Source of the DNA: Deltaproteobacteria bacterium
Lineage (GTDB): Bacteria > Myxococcota_A > UBA796 > UBA2385
Reading direction: 5' to 3'
Assembly (NCBI GenBank): GCA_016792625.1
Contig: JAEUKK010000156.1
Coordinates: 62,001-126,000 of the forward strand
Length of the DNA stretch: 64,000 bases
The notes under the pieces are model-generated. The model was not told where the DNA came from and ran no database searches. It saw nothing but the letters and a program-made list of their open reading frames with translations. Each line of letters starts with the position of its first letter. Position 1 is the stretch's first letter. Of the stretch, positions 24,054-33,168 are shown in pieces. The translations under genes and the position numbers were made by a program.

Positions 24054-25538
24054 TCAGCCCTCGGTCGGGATGCGGCCGTAGGTCTCGGCGAGCCCGCGCA
24101 CCCGCCGGGCGGTGTGGGCGGGCAGGCCGGGCGCGCGCCAGGTCCAGTTCCCTTCGGCGGTGCCCGGCGTGTTCATGCGGTGGTGGGTGTCGAGCTCGAG
24201 CAGATCTTGCATCGGGGCGATGGCGAGGTCGGCCACGCTGCTGAAAGCCAAGCGGAGCAGGTCCCAGCTCGGCTCGCTGCCGTCGCGGCCGACGTAGACC
24301 CGGTACTGGTGCTGGCTGCGGGCGTCGGCCGAGCGGTACCAGCCGATGGCCGTGTCGGTGTCGTGGGTGCCGGTGTAGGCGACCCAGCGGCTGTGCCCGT
24401 AGGTGTGGGGCAGGAAGGGGTGGGTGTTGGCCCCGCCGAAGGCGAACTGCAAGATCTTCATGCCGGGCAGGCCCAGGTCGTCGCGCAGGGCCTCGACGTC
24501 GGGGGTGATGACGCCCAGGTCTTCGGCGATGAAGGGCAGGTCGCCCAAGGCCTCGCGCACCGCGCCAAAGAGCGCCGCGCCGGGGCCCGGGGCCCACGCG
24601 CCGTGGGTGGCGTCGGGGGCGTCGGACGGGATCTCCCACGCCGCGGCGAAGCCCCGGAAGTGATCGATGCGGACGATGTCGCAAAAGTCCAGCACCGAGC
24701 GCAGGCGGGCCACCCACCAGGCGTAGCCCTCGGCCGCGTGGGCCGGCCAGTGGTAGTGCGGGTTGCCCCAGCGCTGCCCGGTGGGCGAGAAGTAGTCGGG
24801 CGGCACGCCGGCCACCGGCTCGGGCCGCCACTGGCCGTCATGGCCCGGGGCGCCCCGGAACAGGTGACGCCGCGCCCAGACGTCGCAGCCGCTGCCAGAG
24901 ACGAAGATCGGCACGTCGCCCACGATCTCGACGCCGCGCTCATGTGCCCCGCGGCGCACATCGGCCCACTGGCGGTGGACCAGCAGCTGCGCGGCGAGCA
25001 CCTCGGCCACGATGTCGGCGTAGCGCTCGCGGGCCTGGGCCACCGCGGTCAGCGCATAGGCGGCGAGCTCTTCGGGGAAGCCCGCCCAGCCGTCGGTCTG
25101 GTGCACGCGGCGCAGCGCCTCGAACAGCGCCCAGTCTTCGAGGTGCGGGCGGCTTGCGGCGAAGGCGGCGACCGCGCCTGGATCTTGCGCGGCGAGGCGG
25201 CGGGCGGCGAGGGCCACCCGGGGCGCGTGCCAGCCCTTGACCTGATCGACGTCGACCCGACCGGTGGACATCGGGCGATCAGCGAGCTCATGGCCGCGCA
25301 GCAGGCCATCGTCGACGAGGCGGTCGAGGGAGAGCAGGTGCGTGCCCACGGCCAGCGCGGCCGGGCTGTCGTAGGGGGAGAAGCCGGCGCCGGGCGGGTT
25401 GAGCGGCAGCACCTGCCAGAGCCGCAGGCCGGCCTCGGCCATCCAGTCCAAGAAGCGCCACACCCCCGCGCCGAGGTCGCCGCAGGGGCCGGGCCCGGGC
25501 AGGCTGGTGGGGTGGAGCAGGACGCCGGCCTTGCGCAT
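24054..25538 (-). CDS. malQ: 4-alpha-glucanotransferase (amylomaltase)
   Basis: 494 residues from an ATG with GAGG upstream. GH77 features are the N-terminal GVLLHPTSLPGP, LPLNPPGAGFSPYDSPA, the nucleophile Asp near 290 in VRIDHFRGF, the acid/base Glu near 338 in EDLGVI, and GTHDTDTAIGWY. It transfers alpha-1,4-glucan segments between maltodextrins in the cytoplasm and works with a phosphorylase such as the one at 4643-6733. It is the first gene of a five-gene minus-strand operon whose other members look envelope-related, an unexpected pairing. Confidence 0.96.
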   Translation of the reverse strand: MRKAGVLLHPTSLPGPGPCGDLGAGVWRFLDWMAEAGLRLWQVLPLNPPGAGFSPYDSPAALAVGTHLLSLDRLVDDGLLRGHELADRPMSTGRVDVDQVKGWHAPRVALAARRLAAQDPGAVAAFAASRPHLEDWALFEALRRVHQTDGWAGFPEELAAYALTAVAQARERYADIVAEVLAAQLLVHRQWADVRRGAHERGVEIVGDVPIFVSGSGCDVWARRHLFRGAPGHDGQWRPEPVAGVPPDYFSPTGQRWGNPHYHWPAHAAEGYAWWVARLRSVLDFCDIVRIDHFRGFAAAWEIPSDAPDATHGAWAPGPGAALFGAVREALGDLPFIAEDLGVITPDVEALRDDLGLPGMKILQFAFGGANTHPFLPHTYGHSRWVAYTGTHDTDTAIGWYRSADARSQHQYRVYVGRDGSEPSWDLLRLAFSSVADLAIAPMQDLLELDTHHRMNTPGTAEGNWTWRAPGLPAHTARRVRGLAETYGRIPTEG

Positions 25539-25600
25539 CAGGACCTCGGGCGGGCAGCCGGGGCACGGGAGCGGGAGCCCGGCGGCGCGCGGTCGCGGTC

Positions 25601-25606
25601 TATCAT
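25601..25606 (+). promoter_or_regulatory. Possible -10 box before the small basic protein gene
   Basis: TATCAT stands out in very GC-rich surroundings 118 bases before the 25724 start. No good -35 hexamer is visible 16-18 bases upstream, so the assignment is weak. Confidence 0.25.
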
Positions 25607-25723
25607 TGAGGCGGCCGTGGGCTGGCCGGGGCGGCGCGCCTCATCGCCGCCTGCTGCGGCTCGCCGGGCTTGACGTGGGAAACGGCTGGGATAGCCGCCG
25701 CGGGTCGCTTACGGAGGTGTCCC

Positions 25724-25885
25724 ATGGCACGATCAGTGAAATCGGGCAAGTCGGCCCGGTACCGCGCCAAGTTGAAGGCCAAGAAGAGCAAAGAGCGGGC
25801 CCGCAAGGCTGGCTTCATGACCGTTCGCAAGAACGGCGGTCGCATGAAGCGGATCCGCCCCGCGGTCAACGTCAAGCAGAACTGA
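25724..25885 (+). CDS. Very small, highly basic protein
   Basis: 53 residues from an ATG with a strong GGAGG site; the open frame continues upstream without a better start. About 18 residues are Lys or Arg, in a helix-prone run (SARYRAKLKAKKSKERARKA), followed by GFMTVRKNGGRMKRIRP. There is no signal or membrane segment. Composition and size resemble accessory ribosomal or nucleic-acid-binding proteins, but it matches no ribosomal protein I know. It stands alone on the plus strand between malQ (divergent) and the carboxypeptidase gene 180 bases later. Its Lys/Arg richness is not a by-product of GC-rich composition: many codons are AAG. Confidence 0.72.
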   Translation: MARSVKSGKSARYRAKLKAKKSKERARKAGFMTVRKNGGRMKRIRPAVNVKQN

Positions 25886-26065
25886 GCCGGTCGCTGGGCG
25901 ACCCCGCCCGGCCCCGCGCGCGCCCTGGCTTCGGCCGGGGCGTCGTCGTTTTGGGGCTCGGCTGGCGGGGGCTCCCCGGGGAACACCGAGGGAGGGGCTG
26001 GTCTCCCACGACTTTCTGACCGGGGAACCTCCCCATACTCTTGACCTGACAATAGAGGGCATGAT

Positions 26066-27394
26066 GTGCTGCCTCGCCCCGCACCCCGGGGCCCCTCCCT
26101 CCGCCGAGCCCGCATGCCCCGCCTCTGGTCCATCGCCGCGCTCTCCTTCCTCTCCACCGCGGGCGTGGTCTTGCTCGGCGCCGCGCACCAGCGGGTGAAC
26201 GCCAGCGCCGCCGCGGCCCCGGTTGCCGCCGCCCTCCCTGCGGCCGCCGCTGTGCTCGCGCCCGCCGCCCTCCCTGTGGCAGCGCCCGCGGGTGCGCCGC
26301 CCGAGACTGCGCTGATCGATGCGCCGCCTCCGGCAGCCGCGGCTCCGGCGGTCTCCACCGCAGAGTCGCCGACCGAAGCCTGGGATCTCGGCTGGGGTGC
26401 CTTGCGCGCCGCGCTGTCCCCCGGGGCCCCCGCGCCGCCGGCCTGGGGCGCCGACCGCTTCACCGCCGAGCTTGCGACCTCGGTGCCCGATCTGGCCCAC
26501 TCCAGCCTCGATCTGGTGCTCGGGGCGCCGCCGCGCAGCGTGGTCTACGAGACGCCGGCCTGGTTCCCCGCCGACAACATCGCCGCGCTCGCCGTGCTCG
26601 ATGAGCTCAGCGCGGCCCCGGCCCGCAGCGGCGGCCCGCTGCGCCTCGCGAGCCGCGCCGCTTTTGTGTGGGACCTCGACGCAGGCCGCCTGCTGCTCTC
26701 GAAGAACGCCGACGACATGCGGCCGGTCGCCTCGCTGACCAAGGTGGTCTCTGCGCTCACGGTCAGCGCGCTTGACGCTGATCTCGACGCGCCGGTCTGC
26801 CTCGACGGCACCACGCGCTCGGGTTGGCCCGGCGCGGCGAGCAAGCTCAAGCGCGGGGCCTGCGTCAACGGCTGGGACCTGCTCGGCGCGGCCCTGGTCA
26901 AGTCCGACAACGGCGCGGCCTACGCCCTCCCCCACGTCGCCGACACGCCGCATTACGTATTTGTGGCCCGGATGAACTCCGTGGCCCGCGAGCTCGCGAT
27001 GGACCAGTCCGCCTTCGCCGACCCCTCGGGCGCCGACGATGACAACCTCTCCACCGCCCGAGACATGACCCGCGCGATCATCGCGCTGGCCGCGCACCCC
27101 GAGCTCGGGCCGATCTCCTCGGCGCCGTCTTGGCTGCTCGAAGATCAGGCCGAGGGCACCACCCGCCAGCTCATCACCACCAATGAGCTGATCGGCCGGG
27201 CCGACACCGACATCCTCGCCGCCAAGACCGGGTACACCGACACGGCGCGCTACTGCTTCACGGGCGTGTTCCGCTTGGCCAACGGCCGCACGGTCGCGGT
27301 CACCACCTTGGGCGCGGGGCGGAACCGCGACCGATGGGCCGACCTCCGGGCCATCCTCGCCTGGGCCGAGTCCGGGGCGCCCGACCCCGGCTGA
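26066..27394 (+). CDS. D-alanyl-D-alanine carboxypeptidase family protein (peptidase S11)
   Basis: 442 residues from a GTG with GAGGG upstream; an ATG at 26114 is the alternative and puts the signal peptide (LWSIAALSFLSTAGVVLLGAA) nearer the N-terminus. After a long Ala/Pro-rich stretch to about 105, the penicillin-binding fold shows Ser223-x-x-Lys226 in SLTK, Ser280-Asp-Asn282 in KSDNGAA, and Lys387-Thr-Gly in AAKTGYTDTA. It should trim the terminal D-Ala of peptidoglycan pentapeptides in the periplasm. No C-terminal membrane anchor like that of PBP5 is present. All three active-site motifs are intact. Confidence 0.92.
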   Translation: MLPRPAPRGPSLRRARMPRLWSIAALSFLSTAGVVLLGAAHQRVNASAAAAPVAAALPAAAAVLAPAALPVAAPAGAPPETALIDAPPPAAAAPAVSTAESPTEAWDLGWGALRAALSPGAPAPPAWGADRFTAELATSVPDLAHSSLDLVLGAPPRSVVYETPAWFPADNIAALAVLDELSAAPARSGGPLRLASRAAFVWDLDAGRLLLSKNADDMRPVASLTKVVSALTVSALDADLDAPVCLDGTTRSGWPGAASKLKRGACVNGWDLLGAALVKSDNGAAYALPHVADTPHYVFVARMNSVARELAMDQSAFADPSGADDDNLSTARDMTRAIIALAAHPELGPISSAPSWLLEDQAEGTTRQLITTNELIGRADTDILAAKTGYTDTARYCFTGVFRLANGRTVAVTTLGAGRNRDRWADLRAILAWAESGAPDPG

Positions 27395-27466
27395 GGGCGC
27401 GCGCGGCCGGCCCCTTGGCGCCGCGCGGGCCGCCTGCCATCATGCGCGCCCGACCGAGGAGCCCCG

Positions 27467-29314
27467 ATGACCACCCGACCCCCGCGCCGCCCGCACCTCG
27501 CCTTCGGCTTGTTCGTGGGGATCGGCGCCCTCGGGCTCAGCCTCGGGCTCGGCCCTGCATGCAAGGTGGTCAAGACCACCACCATCTACGACACCGGCAG
27601 CGCAGATGGCGTCGGCGACGTGGATCGCGACGGCGACGGCTACCCCGCGGTCGAGGACTGCGACGACGAGGACCCGGACACCCACCCGGGCGCCCCCGAG
27701 CGCTGCGATGGCCGGAACAACGACTGCGACGCCGGGGTGGACGAGGAGCCGATCGACGGTCGGTCCTTTCACCAAGACGCAGACCTCGACGGCTACGGCA
27801 ACCCCGACGTGCTTGTCACGGCATGCGAGCGCTCGCCCGGCTTCGTCGAGGAGGGGACCGACTGCGACGACAGCGACGCCGCCGCCCATCCGGGCGCGAC
27901 CGAGGTGTGCAATGACGGCCTCGACAACGACTGCGACGGCGATCTCGCGGAGTGCGACCGCACCGGCAACCTGAGCCTGGCCGACGCCGACGCGGTGCTC
28001 CGCGGGCCCAGCTCGGGCGACCAGGCGGGCGTGGCGGTCGCGATGGTCGGCGACATGGACGGCGACGGGGTCGGTGAGCTGGCGGTGGGCGGCCCGCGCA
28101 GCGACCTGCGGGCGGCCGACTCGGGGGCGCTCTGGCTCTGGACCACCCCGCTCAGCGGCGAGGTCCTGCTCAGCGACGCTGGCGTGGCGGTCGGCGGCCC
28201 GACGGCGGGCTCCTTGGCCGCCGCCGAGCTCGCGGCGATCGGCGATGTCAATAGCGACGGCTACGCTGATCTGCTCGTCGGCGCACCGCAGGGCGACGGG
28301 GGTGGCATCGACTCGGGCGGCGCGTACCTGCTGCTCGGGCCGCCCTCGGGCCTCGCCGTGCTCTCGGACGCCGCGGCCCGCTTCATCGGCGGCTACGCCT
28401 ACGACGAGGCGGGCACCGGCCTATCGGCGGGCGGCGATCTGACCGGGGATGGCGTCGCTGACCTGCTCATCGGCGCCGTGGGCTATGGCGACGGCGGTTT
28501 TCAGCAGCAGGGCTCGCTGTGCGTGGTGAGCAGCGCCGACAGCGGCGAGGTCAACCTGCGCGCCGCCGCGGCGACCCTGACCGGCACCTCACGCTACGAC
28601 CGCCTGGGGGCCTCGGCGGCGGTGGTCGCCGACTTCAACGGCGATGGTGTCGATGACCTCGCGGTGGGCGCGCCGACCTGGAACGCAAACGACGGCACGG
28701 GGCGGGTCTACCTCGTGCCGGGCCCGCTCAGCGGCCGCACGGGCATCGACGAAGCCGCGGTCGCTTGGTGGGACGGCGAGGGCCTGGGCCACAACGCGGG
28801 CGCGGCCCTCGCCGCGGGGGACCTCGACGGCGATGGCGCGGCCGATCTCGCGGTGGGCGCGCCCGGCTTCGACGCTGAGGGGGCCGCGCAGGGCGCGGTC
28901 TACCTGTGGCTCGGCCCGGGGGCGGACGGGGGCGGCGCGCTCGCCGACGCGGCGGGCAAGGTGCTCGGCGCCGCGGCGGGTGACGAGCTGGGCGCGGCGC
29001 TGGACGCGGCGGGCGACAGCAACGGCGATGGGCGGGTCGAGCTCTGGGCGGGCGCGCCGGGGCAGGACCGCGCGGCCGCCGACGCGGGCGCCGCGGGGCT
29101 GATCAGCGGCGCACCCGCGGGCACGATCACCTGGGACAGCCTGAGCTTCCGGGTCTTTGGGGTGAGCGCGTCTGAGCGCGCGGGGGCGAGCCTGTCTGCG
29201 CGCGGCGACCACAACGGCGATGGGCTCAGTGATCTGCTCATCGGTGCGCCAGGCATGGCCACCGCGGGCCTGGACGCCGGCGGCGCCTACCTCGTGCTCA
29301 GCGTGGGCCTGTAG
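27467..29314 (+). CDS. FG-GAP repeat lipoprotein with MopE-like metal-binding motifs
   Basis: 615 residues. The N-terminus is hydrophobic and ends in GPAC, a likely lipobox near residue 32. About residues 50-165 are Asp/Cys-rich with two MopE-type units: CDDEDPDTHPGAPERCDG with NNDCD, and CDDSDAAAHPGATEVCND with DNDCDGD. Residues 175-615 hold about seven FG-GAP/integrin-alpha-type repeats, each with a calcium loop such as GDMDGDGVGELAVG or GDLDGDGAADLAVG, forming a beta propeller. It should be a surface, calcium-binding adhesion-like protein. MopE-like plus FG-GAP proteins are abundant in Myxococcota. Twenty-three bases separate it from the glycosyltransferase. Confidence 0.88.
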   Translation: MTTRPPRRPHLAFGLFVGIGALGLSLGLGPACKVVKTTTIYDTGSADGVGDVDRDGDGYPAVEDCDDEDPDTHPGAPERCDGRNNDCDAGVDEEPIDGRSFHQDADLDGYGNPDVLVTACERSPGFVEEGTDCDDSDAAAHPGATEVCNDGLDNDCDGDLAECDRTGNLSLADADAVLRGPSSGDQAGVAVAMVGDMDGDGVGELAVGGPRSDLRAADSGALWLWTTPLSGEVLLSDAGVAVGGPTAGSLAAAELAAIGDVNSDGYADLLVGAPQGDGGGIDSGGAYLLLGPPSGLAVLSDAAARFIGGYAYDEAGTGLSAGGDLTGDGVADLLIGAVGYGDGGFQQQGSLCVVSSADSGEVNLRAAAATLTGTSRYDRLGASAAVVADFNGDGVDDLAVGAPTWNANDGTGRVYLVPGPLSGRTGIDEAAVAWWDGEGLGHNAGAALAAGDLDGDGAADLAVGAPGFDAEGAAQGAVYLWLGPGADGGGALADAAGKVLGAAAGDELGAALDAAGDSNGDGRVELWAGAPGQDRAAADAGAAGLISGAPAGTITWDSLSFRVFGVSASERAGASLSARGDHNGDGLSDLLIGAPGMATAGLDAGGAYLVLSVGL

Positions 29315-29337
29315 GGCGGCGGTCGGGGAGGGGTGCG

Positions 29338-30399
29338 GTGAAAATTTTGATGGTGGCCTCCTCGCTCCCGCCGGATCGGTGGAGCGGCGCGGGGCGCGCG
29401 CTGCGGGACCTGTGGGGGCAGGCCCGGCGCCACCACGAGGTGCGCCTCGTGACCGGATGTTGGCGGGACCGCGCGGCCCTGCCGCCCGACGTCAGCGCCG
29501 TGGTGATGAACGGCCTTCCGGGGCCCCGCGCACAAGCGGCGCTGGCCAGCGCGGTGTGGGCAGAGGCGCGTCGTTTTCGCCCCGAGCTGGTGCTGTCTGG
29601 CTCGGTGGTGCTGCCCCCGCTGTCGGCGCCCATCGTGCTCGCGACCCACGACCTGCGCCTGCCCCAAGGTGGCGCTGCGGCCGCCCTGCGGGGCCGGGTC
29701 TTCGGTGCGCTCGCCCGGCGGGCGCGGGCGGTGGTGACCACCAGCGTGGGCTCGGCCGCCGATCTCACCGCCCTGGGCTTGCCCTCGTCACTGGTCCGGG
29801 TGGTGCCGGGGGCCGTCGATCTCGAGCACTTTCACCCGGCGCCGCGGGCCGCCGCTGCGCAAGGCCCCCTGTCGGTGCTCTGCGCGGGGCGAATCTTGCC
29901 CGCCAAAGGCCAACACCTCGCGATCGACGCGGTCGCGCGCCTCGACCGGGCGCGCAAGGCCCAGGTGCGGCTGACCATCGCCGGCGCGGTGGTCGATCCG
30001 GTCTACTTGGATCAGCTCCGGGTGCAGGCTTGGGGCCAGCCGGTGGAGTTCGTGCTCGGGCCGCCCCTGCTCGCGCCGCACCTGCAGGCGGCCGACATCG
30101 TGCTTCTGCCGAGCATCGCCGAGTCGGGCTTTTGCACCACTGCGGTCGAGGCGATGGCCTGCGGCGCGCCGGTCATCTGGTCGGATCGGCCGGCGACCCG
30201 CGAGGCGGTCGGCGGGGTCGGGCAGAGCTTCCCGCCGGGGGATGGCGACGGGCTCCGCGCCGCGCTGCGCAGCTGGATCGACGCGCCCGAGGCCCGGGCC
30301 GAGGCGGCCCAGCGCGGCCTCGCCCACGTCCGCGGGAACAACGGCTGGGACACCGTTTGGCCCCGGTGGGAGGAGGTCTTGGCCGCGGCGGCCCGCTGA
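29338..30399 (+). CDS. Family 4 glycosyltransferase
   Basis: 353 residues from a GTG with GGGGAGG upstream. The N-terminal MKILMVASSLPPDRWSGAGR is the GT4 acceptor-domain start with its glycine loop. CAGRILPAKGQHLAIDAV and the Ex7E motif region SGFCTTAVEAMACGAPVI form the nucleotide-sugar domain. Retaining GT-B enzymes of this kind build surface glycans. It has no membrane helix. It lies between an FG-GAP lipoprotein and convergent lipoprotein genes, and a second GT4 gene lies at 35318, so the region may build or decorate envelope polysaccharide. Confidence 0.9.
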   Translation: MKILMVASSLPPDRWSGAGRALRDLWGQARRHHEVRLVTGCWRDRAALPPDVSAVVMNGLPGPRAQAALASAVWAEARRFRPELVLSGSVVLPPLSAPIVLATHDLRLPQGGAAAALRGRVFGALARRARAVVTTSVGSAADLTALGLPSSLVRVVPGAVDLEHFHPAPRAAAAQGPLSVLCAGRILPAKGQHLAIDAVARLDRARKAQVRLTIAGAVVDPVYLDQLRVQAWGQPVEFVLGPPLLAPHLQAADIVLLPSIAESGFCTTAVEAMACGAPVIWSDRPATREAVGGVGQSFPPGDGDGLRAALRSWIDAPEARAEAAQRGLAHVRGNNGWDTVWPRWEEVLAAAAR

Positions 30400-30427
30400 G
30401 GGGCGGGCGGCGCCGGCGGCGCCCACC

Positions 30428-31783
30428 TCAGCGCGTGTACACCGCGCCCATGATGGTGTTGAGGCCGGCGACCCGGCTGTTGGCTTGGTTCCAAGGCAGC
30501 ACGCCGCCCGGCACGTCGCGGGCGGCGCTGGCGAAGATGGTCAGCTGCACCCCGACCGGCCAGAGCGTGAACTTGCTGCTGTCGGGGGTGAAGGAGCCGT
30601 CGTCGCGGGCGACGCAGGTGACCGTCTCGATGCTGTCGGCCCCGACACCATTGTAGAGGTGCAGCGTGAACAAGATCCAGTCGTTGCTGGCCGGCGTCCA
30701 GGTGATGGCCTCGCCGCGGGCGAGGGTGTCGGGATCGGCGCCGCTGAGCGCCGGGTTGCTGACGCTGAGCGGGCTCGGCAGGCGCGCGAAGTTGGCCACC
30801 GCGACCGCGGGCACGCGGTCAGCGCTCAGGGCGCTGAGGCTGTAGAGCTCGCCGGCGCCATAGGCCCCCGCGGTCAGGGCGTCGTTGATGTAGCCGTTGA
30901 AGGTGCCGTCCCAGCTGAGGGTGAGGCTGCGGCCGCTGCCGCTGCGCAGCTCGATGCTGCTGGCCGTGGGCGAGTCGACGTAGAGCGTGGTCGGCGCGTA
31001 GGACTCGCCCTCGCAGCTGTCGAGGGCGGTGGCGAAGTTCTGCCACCAGGCGGTGTCGACCGGGTCGAGGAAGTAGACCGAGGCGGCCCCTTCGGCCACG
31101 GGCGTGCCCCCCCAGTAGCCGCCGACCTGGGAGGTCCACTCGACCACGCCGACCGCGCCGGTCAGACCCCGCCCGTCGGGCCAGTAGGTGAAGGCGCCGG
31201 CCCGGGCGCCCGCGCCGGTCTCGGTCTCGACGGCGACCTGCACCAAGCCGGTGCGGGTCGAGGCGGGCGTGCGGACCTCGAGGCGGGTCGCGCTCCAGCT
31301 CAGGACGCTGGCCAGCTCGGCGCCAAAGCGCACGGCGGCGGTCGCGTCGAAGGGCCCGCCGGTGATCAAGACCGTGTCGCCGCCGGCGTTGATGCCATAG
31401 GCGGGAACGGGCGCGTCGACGGTGATCTCGATGGGGTCGGGGGTGGACCCGTCCGCGCCGTCTGCGCCATCGGTGGCCCCATCGGCGCCATCCGCACCGT
31501 CGGTGGCGCCGTCTGCCCCGTCGGCGGCGCCGTCGGCGCCATCCGCGGCCCCGTCGCTGCCCGAGCCGCCGCCCCCGTCGGCCGCGCCGCCGTCGCCCGA
31601 CCAGCCGGTGTCGGGCGCGCCGTCAGCGCTGCCCCCATCGTCGGCGAGGCCGTCTTCGCCGGCGATCAGCTCGTCGGGCGCCTTGGTGTTGGCGGTGAGC
31701 CCGCTCGTGCAGCCGGCGAGGCCGGACCAGAGCAGGAGGAGGCGGAGGGGCGATGGCAGGTGGGCGTGCATGCGCGAGAGCAT
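30428..31783 (-). CDS. Lipoprotein with DGA repeat linker and IPT/TIG-like domain
   Basis: 451 residues from the ATG at 31783 (a second ATG at 31771 is equally possible). The signal ends in the lipobox GLAGC. Residues 35-110 are a low-complexity Asp/Gly/Ala linker with iterated DGADGA units. From about 115 to 205 an IPT/TIG immunoglobulin-like domain is likely (PAYGINAGGDTVLITGGPF, RLEVRTPAS). The rest, with aromatic and Ser-rich strands, is unassigned. The length and exported nature suggest a surface protein. It starts four bases after the next minus-strand gene ends, so they form an operon. Confidence 0.8.
   Translation of the reverse strand: MLSRMHAHLPSPLRLLLLWSGLAGCTSGLTANTKAPDELIAGEDGLADDGGSADGAPDTGWSGDGGAADGGGGSGSDGAADGADGAADGADGATDGADGADGATDGADGADGSTPDPIEITVDAPVPAYGINAGGDTVLITGGPFDATAAVRFGAELASVLSWSATRLEVRTPASTRTGLVQVAVETETGAGARAGAFTYWPDGRGLTGAVGVVEWTSQVGGYWGGTPVAEGAASVYFLDPVDTAWWQNFATALDSCEGESYAPTTLYVDSPTASSIELRSGSGRSLTLSWDGTFNGYINDALTAGAYGAGELYSLSALSADRVPAVAVANFARLPSPLSVSNPALSGADPDTLARGEAITWTPASNDWILFTLHLYNGVGADSIETVTCVARDDGSFTPDSSKFTLWPVGVQLTIFASAARDVPGGVLPWNQANSRVAGLNTIMGAVYTR
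31447..31560 (-). repeat. In-frame low-complexity repeat encoding DGADGA/DGATDGA units
   Basis: Imperfect tandem 9- and 18-base units encode alternating Asp-Gly-Ala/Thr in the linker of the lipoprotein gene. They are in frame and slippage-prone; copy number may vary between strains. Confidence 0.7.
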
Positions 31784-31786
31784 GCG

Positions 31787-32911
31787 TCAGCGGCGGCCCT
31801 TCGTCAAGTTGCGCCCGGTGCCGCTGGCCGATCCCGGCGGGTCTGCATGGCGAACGGCGGGCACCGCGGGGGGCGGCGCGGGCCGCGCGGGGGACTCCGG
31901 GTGGAGGGCGAGGCCCGCGTGCGGCGCCGACAGCGGCTGCTGGCCCAGCGTCCACCGGTCGACGTGCTGCGGCGCGCGCCAGCCGAGGTTGGCGCGCAGG
32001 CCAAGCTCTGCGTACTGCACCGGCCCGGCGAGCGGCGCGCCCGGCGCTTGGCCCACGGTCGCCCGCAGCCACCAGCTGCCCTGGGGCTGCAGCCGCAGCT
32101 CGCCTGCGGCCCGCACGGCGGCGCTCCGGCGGGGGCGCGCGGGCTCGACGCTGGCCTCGCCGACCAGGGCCGCCCGGGCGCCAAGTCCCTCGCGGGCGAT
32201 CGCCCGAACCGCGAAGCTCGGTGGGCGGGCGAGGGGGCGCTCGGCCGCCCGCACCGCCGCCTCGAGCCGCGCCGCGTCGACACCCAGGGCCCAGGCTTGC
32301 ACATAGGTCTGGGCGGAGGCCCGCAGCTGCGGGCCTTGGGCGGTGCTCAGGGCCTCGGCGCCGCGGGGCAGCTCGACGAAGGTGAGCGCGCTGCCCAGCT
32401 GCAGGGCGGGCCGCGCGCGCCCTCCCGCGGTCGGGCCCTGGTCGATCGCCGCGCGGGCTGCGTCGGCGTTGCGGGCCGCAGCCTCATCGGGCGGACGGAG
32501 CCGGCGGCCCTCCGGCCCCGCCTCGACCCGGAGGGCCGGCCGGGAGAGCGCGCTGCCCACGCCGTAGAGGGCAGAGAGCGCGTCGGTGCTCTGCATCCAT
32601 TGGCGGATCGCCCGGTCCCACCCGAGGTAGGTGCCGGCCACCGCCTGCTCGAGCGCGCGGTCGCGGAGGGCATCGCCAGGCGGCTGGGCCAAGCCGAGCT
32701 GCTCGACCCGCCACTGTACGTCGAGCGTGGTGCTCAGGTCGCGGAACCACACGTTCTCGTCGACCACGTCCGCCGTGGCCCGGTGCCAGCGGCTGAGGAA
32801 GGGGTCGCGGGCGACATGCGCGGGCGGGGCGACCGGCGGTCGATCCCAGGGCTGGGGCGCGGCGCGCGCCCCGGCGATGGTGAGGAGGAGGGTGGGCAGG
32901 GCGAGGGGCAT
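31787..32911 (-). CDS. Exported protein of unknown function
   Basis: 374 residues from the ATG at 32911; the open frame extends upstream but becomes Arg/Pro-rich and improbable. The N-terminus is a short signal peptide (PLALPTLLLTIAGARA). The body mixes Ala/Arg-rich helices with several Trp residues and ends in a Pro-rich, basic tail. I recognise no domain. The alternating strands near the C-terminus (ELRLQPQGSWWLRATVG, YAELGLRANLGWR) resemble outer-membrane beta strands, so a membrane-associated protein is possible. It precedes the IPT lipoprotein in the same operon. Confidence 0.6.
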   Translation of the reverse strand: MPLALPTLLLTIAGARAAPQPWDRPPVAPPAHVARDPFLSRWHRATADVVDENVWFRDLSTTLDVQWRVEQLGLAQPPGDALRDRALEQAVAGTYLGWDRAIRQWMQSTDALSALYGVGSALSRPALRVEAGPEGRRLRPPDEAAARNADAARAAIDQGPTAGGRARPALQLGSALTFVELPRGAEALSTAQGPQLRASAQTYVQAWALGVDAARLEAAVRAAERPLARPPSFAVRAIAREGLGARAALVGEASVEPARPRRSAAVRAAGELRLQPQGSWWLRATVGQAPGAPLAGPVQYAELGLRANLGWRAPQHVDRWTLGQQPLSAPHAGLALHPESPARPAPPPAVPAVRHADPPGSASGTGRNLTKGRR

Positions 32912-33168
32912 GGCGATCAGGCGTCCCGGCGGAGCGTAGCGCCGGGCGGGCCCGGTGGTGCGGCGGTGCGCCGTCCTGCGGCGCGGCGCGGCCGGCCGCG
33001 GGTGGATGACGACGGGGCGCGGCGCTATGCGGCGCCGCCGCTGGGGCGGGCGGGGGGCGAGCGGGTCGCTTCGGCGCGCGTGACGGCGAGCGGTCGGGAC
33101 CACGGCGCGCCGCGGCCCCCGCGCAGCGCGGCGACGCACCCCCAGGCGCACCTGGCGGCGGAGGCTTC
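32912..33168. other. Divergent intergenic spacer, nothing recognised
   Basis: This 257-base spacer lies between two divergent genes and is extremely GC-rich. I see no RNA gene, clear repeat or promoter box in it, although promoters for both flanking genes should be here. Confidence 0.5.

Noticed and set aside
25733..27097. Minus-strand frame of 454 codons opposite the carboxypeptidase and basic microprotein
   Set aside because: The plus-strand carboxypeptidase has all active-site motifs, while the antisense frame shows none.
31447..31560. Short tandem repeats that might suggest a CRISPR or VNTR array
   Set aside because: Units are in frame with a lipoprotein and encode Asp-Gly-Ala; no spacers of constant length exist.
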